Shown here: positions 62,056-64,000 of the stretch, one piece after another
Layout of the letters: the number at the start of each line of letters is the position of its first letter
Position numbering within the stretch: the first letter of the stretch is position 1
Program-made: the position numbers and the translations under genes
Notes under the pieces: model-generated
Database searches by the model: none
The model's input: the letters and a program-made list of their open reading frames with translations, nothing else
Told to the model about the DNA's origin: nothing
NCBI RefSeq assembly: GCF_043194295.1
Contig: NZ_JBAFVK010000004.1
DNA length: 64,000 nt
Direction: 5' to 3' (one strand)
Origin: Xanthobacter autotrophicus
GTDB taxonomy: Bacteria > Pseudomonadota > Alphaproteobacteria > Rhizobiales > Xanthobacteraceae

Positions 62056-62982
62056 TCAGCAGCCGACGCGCTTTTGTTCCCGCTCCACCGCCTGCCGGAT
62101 GGAGGACGTGGCGCGCGGATACTTGCGGTCCACCTCCTGCAGGGTGGCGCAGGCGGTTTCCTTCTCGCCGAGGCCGGCGAGGGACTGGCCGAGCCGCAGC
62201 AACGCCTCCGGAGCGCGGGGGGAATTGGGATATTTGGTCGAGACCTCCAGGAAGGAGGCCGCCGCGTCCCCGTAATTCTGGCGCAGGAACAGGCTCTCCC
62301 CGAGCATGAAGGTGGCGTCGGGAATGATGCGATCGCCGGACGCGGACTGGATGATCTGGCGGAAGGTCTGCTCGGCGCCGGAATAATCCTGGCGCTGGAG
62401 CTGGGCCTGGCCGGCGTCGTACAGCTCGCGCACGGAGGCGCCGGGCCCCGGCAGCGCCGCGACCTGCGTCCCGCCGGCCGGACGCCCGCCGGGAATGGCT
62501 TCGGCCGGGCGCGGCAGGGCCGTGGCGGCGCTGGCCGGCGAGCCCAAGGGCTGTGGCGCGCCGGGGGCGGCAGGATCTGCGTTGGGATCGAAGGCGTCGG
62601 ACCGTTTGCCGGGGCCGCCGGGCACGCTTGCCGGACGGCCGGAGGGCGGCGTTGCCGCCGGTGCGAGGGCGGGCGCGGAAGCGGCGGCCGGACCGCGAGC
62701 GCCGCCGGCGCCTTCCTCCAGCCGGCGCACCTGGGCTTCAAGCTGCTGGTTGCGATATTGCAGCTGCTCCACCTGCCCGGTGAGCTGGCGCAGGGACGAT
62801 TCGAGCCGCTCCATGCGGCCCACCAGCTCGGTTTCGTCGCCGCCCGGAAGTGGCTGTGGCGTCGCGGCGGGGGGCTTGAAGATATTGCCGAATAATCCAC
62901 CGTCCTGCTGGGCGGCGGCGGGCAGCGCGACGGCGCTCAGGGCGAGGGCGAGAACACCGACCAGCGGCAGGCGCATCATCAT
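62056..62982 (-). CDS. cpoB: Tol-Pal system protein CpoB/YbgF
   Basis: Periplasmic tetratricopeptide protein linking the Tol-Pal machine to peptidoglycan synthesis during division. The 308 aa comprise a signal peptide (LPLVGVLALALSAVALPAAAQ), a coiled coil (about 50-95, MERLESSLRQLTGQVEQLQ), a Pro/Ala linker, and a C-terminal TPR domain (VRELYDAGQAQLQRQDYSGA, FMLGESLFLRQNYGDAAASF). Three ATGs (62982, 62979, 62976) stand in a row. It follows pal, as in other Tol-Pal clusters. Confidence 0.93.
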   Translation of the reverse strand: MMMRLPLVGVLALALSAVALPAAAQQDGGLFGNIFKPPAATPQPLPGGDETELVGRMERLESSLRQLTGQVEQLQYRNQQLEAQVRRLEEGAGGARGPAAASAPALAPAATPPSGRPASVPGGPGKRSDAFDPNADPAAPGAPQPLGSPASAATALPRPAEAIPGGRPAGGTQVAALPGPGASVRELYDAGQAQLQRQDYSGAEQTFRQIIQSASGDRIIPDATFMLGESLFLRQNYGDAAASFLEVSTKYPNSPRAPEALLRLGQSLAGLGEKETACATLQEVDRKYPRATSSIRQAVEREQKRVGC

Positions 62983-63210
62983 GGGTCCAAGGGCTTGTGG
63001 CGGGAAAAATCGGCCGGGATCAGCCTCCCGGGCGGGCAAGAATAGGGGATGGATCACGTCCAAAGTGTGACTCGGCAAAGGCTTGGCAAGGGCTTTGGCA
63101 CAGGCTTGGCAAAGGTTTGCGGCGACGCCATCGGGATGTCCCGCACCGTGTCTTGCCGCCGCCCGCCACCGGACGCAAGACACTGCCGCTTCCCCTGCCG
63201 GCGCAAAGCG

Positions 63211-63246
63211 AAAGGGCCGGCGGCCGCAGGCGGCGCCGGCCCTTTT
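63211..63246 (-). terminator. Hairpin between pal and cpoB
   Basis: AAAGGGCCGGC and GCCGGCCCTTT are perfect 11-base arms around a 13-base GC loop. It lies 20 bases after the pal stop and could attenuate read-through into cpoB. T-runs on both sides are short. Confidence 0.6.
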
Positions 63247-63266
63247 CGATGATACCGCTGCCGCGC

Positions 63267-63761
63267 TCAGGCGCCGCCGGCGTTCAGCACGGTGACGGCG
63301 CGACGGTTCTGCGACCAGCAGGAAATGTCGTTGCAGACCGCCACCGGGCGTTCCTTGCCGTAGGAGATGGTCCGCATGCGGGCCGGGTCGATGCCGCGGG
63401 CGGCGAGATAGTCACGCACGCTCTGGGCCCGCTTGGCGCCAAGGGCGATGTTGTATTCCCGGGTGCCGCGCTCGTCCGCATGGCCTTCGATGGTGAAGGT
63501 GTAGCGGTTCCACTGCTGCAGCCACTGGGCCTGACGATCCAAAGTGGCCCTCGCCTGGGGCGTGAGGTCGGTCTGGTCGCTTTCGAAGAACACGCGATCG
63601 CCCACCGCCACCACGAATTCCTGTGGCGAACCGGGCGGGCCACCCGCACCACCGGCACCGGCGGCGTTCTGGTTGGGATTATTGGCACACGCGGCAAGGG
63701 CCAGCGCGAAGCCGAAAAGCGCCGCGAACCGGAACCCGCGAGCTAGCCTGAGGAAACGCAT
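63267..63761 (-). CDS. pal: Peptidoglycan-associated lipoprotein
   Basis: Outer-membrane lipoprotein that binds peptidoglycan and TolB. The 164-residue precursor has a lipobox (FALALAAC, Cys at about 25), a Gly/Asn/Ala-rich spacer, and an OmpA-like domain with DRVFFESDQTDLTPQA, TIEGHADERGTREYNIALG and SYGKERPV. The ATG at 63761 has AGGGAG upstream; a longer frame to 63884 is not needed. tolB would be expected next on the right, but 63762-64000 does not show a tolB C-terminus that I recognise. Confidence 0.96.
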   Translation of the reverse strand: MRFLRLARGFRFAALFGFALALAACANNPNQNAAGAGGAGGPPGSPQEFVVAVGDRVFFESDQTDLTPQARATLDRQAQWLQQWNRYTFTIEGHADERGTREYNIALGAKRAQSVRDYLAARGIDPARMRTISYGKERPVAVCNDISCWSQNRRAVTVLNAGGA

Positions 63762-64000
63762 TCCGGTATCTCCCTTCTCAACGCTGGACCGGAGGCTTTC
63801 GTCTATCAGCCGGCCGGTTAAGCGAACGTTCCGTGCACGGCCTGAAGCCGCATGTCCTGCCGGAAACCGTGCGACGCGCCGCACTTCCCGCGCGCCATGG
63901 TTTCCAAGCCGTTATCCTTGACGCCTCCTCCCGGCGCGCGGCGGCACGCCCGCTCTAGGCGGACGATGCGCATGCGACGGTTCCGAAGAGGGCCGCAGGG

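Noticed and set aside
63762..64000. tolB C-terminus expected upstream of pal
   Set aside because: A minus-strand frame from the right edge ends near 63957, but its 14 visible residues do not resemble a TolB C-terminus, so I do not call it.

Overview
The window is about 64 kb of GC-rich chromosomal DNA carrying almost only housekeeping genes. Gene content and order point to an alphaproteobacterium of the Hyphomicrobiales (Rhizobiales), perhaps near Xanthobacteraceae. The pointers are rplI-DUF2232-rpsR-rpsF beside fabD, an acpP-fabF-mltG-yicC-gmk run, an hdaA-type DnaA homologue next to polyphosphate kinase, phaR/phaA/phaB, and comF-grxC-nitrilase-DUF1178 with ubiG. The genus is an inference from gene order, not a database result. 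I see no rRNA, tRNA, insertion sequence, prophage or CRISPR array.

Layout. 1-663: 5' part of an unrecognised gene cut by the left edge. 0.9-5.9 kb (minus strand): acpP, fabF, mltG, yicC, gmk, covering fatty-acid synthesis, murein glycan termination, an RNase and GMP kinase. 6.2-15.4 kb (plus): a small basic protein, murA, a CDP-alcohol phosphatidyltransferase, an AI-2E-type permease, hdaA, ppk1, ppx and two small membrane proteins, one a potassium-channel-like protein with an odd filter. 15.5-22.7 kb (minus): guaB, cfa, rplI, a DUF2232 membrane protein, rpsR, rpsF and a secreted polysaccharide deacetylase. 23-28.3 kb (plus): fabD, fabG, a large membrane-anchored patatin-like lipase and a small unknown protein. 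28.3-34.8 kb: a SurA/PpiC-type foldase, rpmF, a four-helix membrane protein, the polyhydroxybutyrate genes phaR (minus) and phaA-phaB (plus), and a thioesterase. 34.9-43.6 kb: an NDUFAF5-like methyltransferase, glycerate 2-kinase, a GNAT acetyltransferase, an SMR pump, a PaaI-type thioesterase, sfsA, an L,D-transpeptidase coupled to mepA, a fluoroacetate-dehalogenase-type hydrolase and a small secreted protein. 43.6-49.9 kb: tadA, an rluB-type pseudouridine synthase with a long repetitive tail, rsmD, and a copper module (csoR diverging from a P-type ATPase). 50-56.2 kb: comF, grxC, a nitrilase-superfamily amidase, DUF1178, ubiG, trpS, murJ. 56.4-58.6 kb: an unrecognised 729-residue secreted protein. 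58.9-63.8 kb (minus): pal, cpoB, tilS, ftsH.

How it fits together. Three themes recur. Envelope: murA, murJ, mltG, L,D-transpeptidase, mepA, pal/cpoB and the deacetylase. Lipid and storage carbon: fab genes, cfa, phaA/phaB/phaR and ppk/ppx. Translation: ribosomal proteins, tadA, rsmD, rluB, tilS, trpS. The usual fabD-fabG-acpP-fabF run is split here into two divergent halves 17 kb apart. One inversion of the 5.9-25.05 kb block would restore it.

No clear multi-gene novel system is visible. The best leads are the patatin-like membrane protein, the 729-residue secreted protein, the csoR promoter (operator inside the promoter spacer, apparently no leader), the dyad downstream of rpmF with DnaA-box-like arms, and the repeat tail of RluB.
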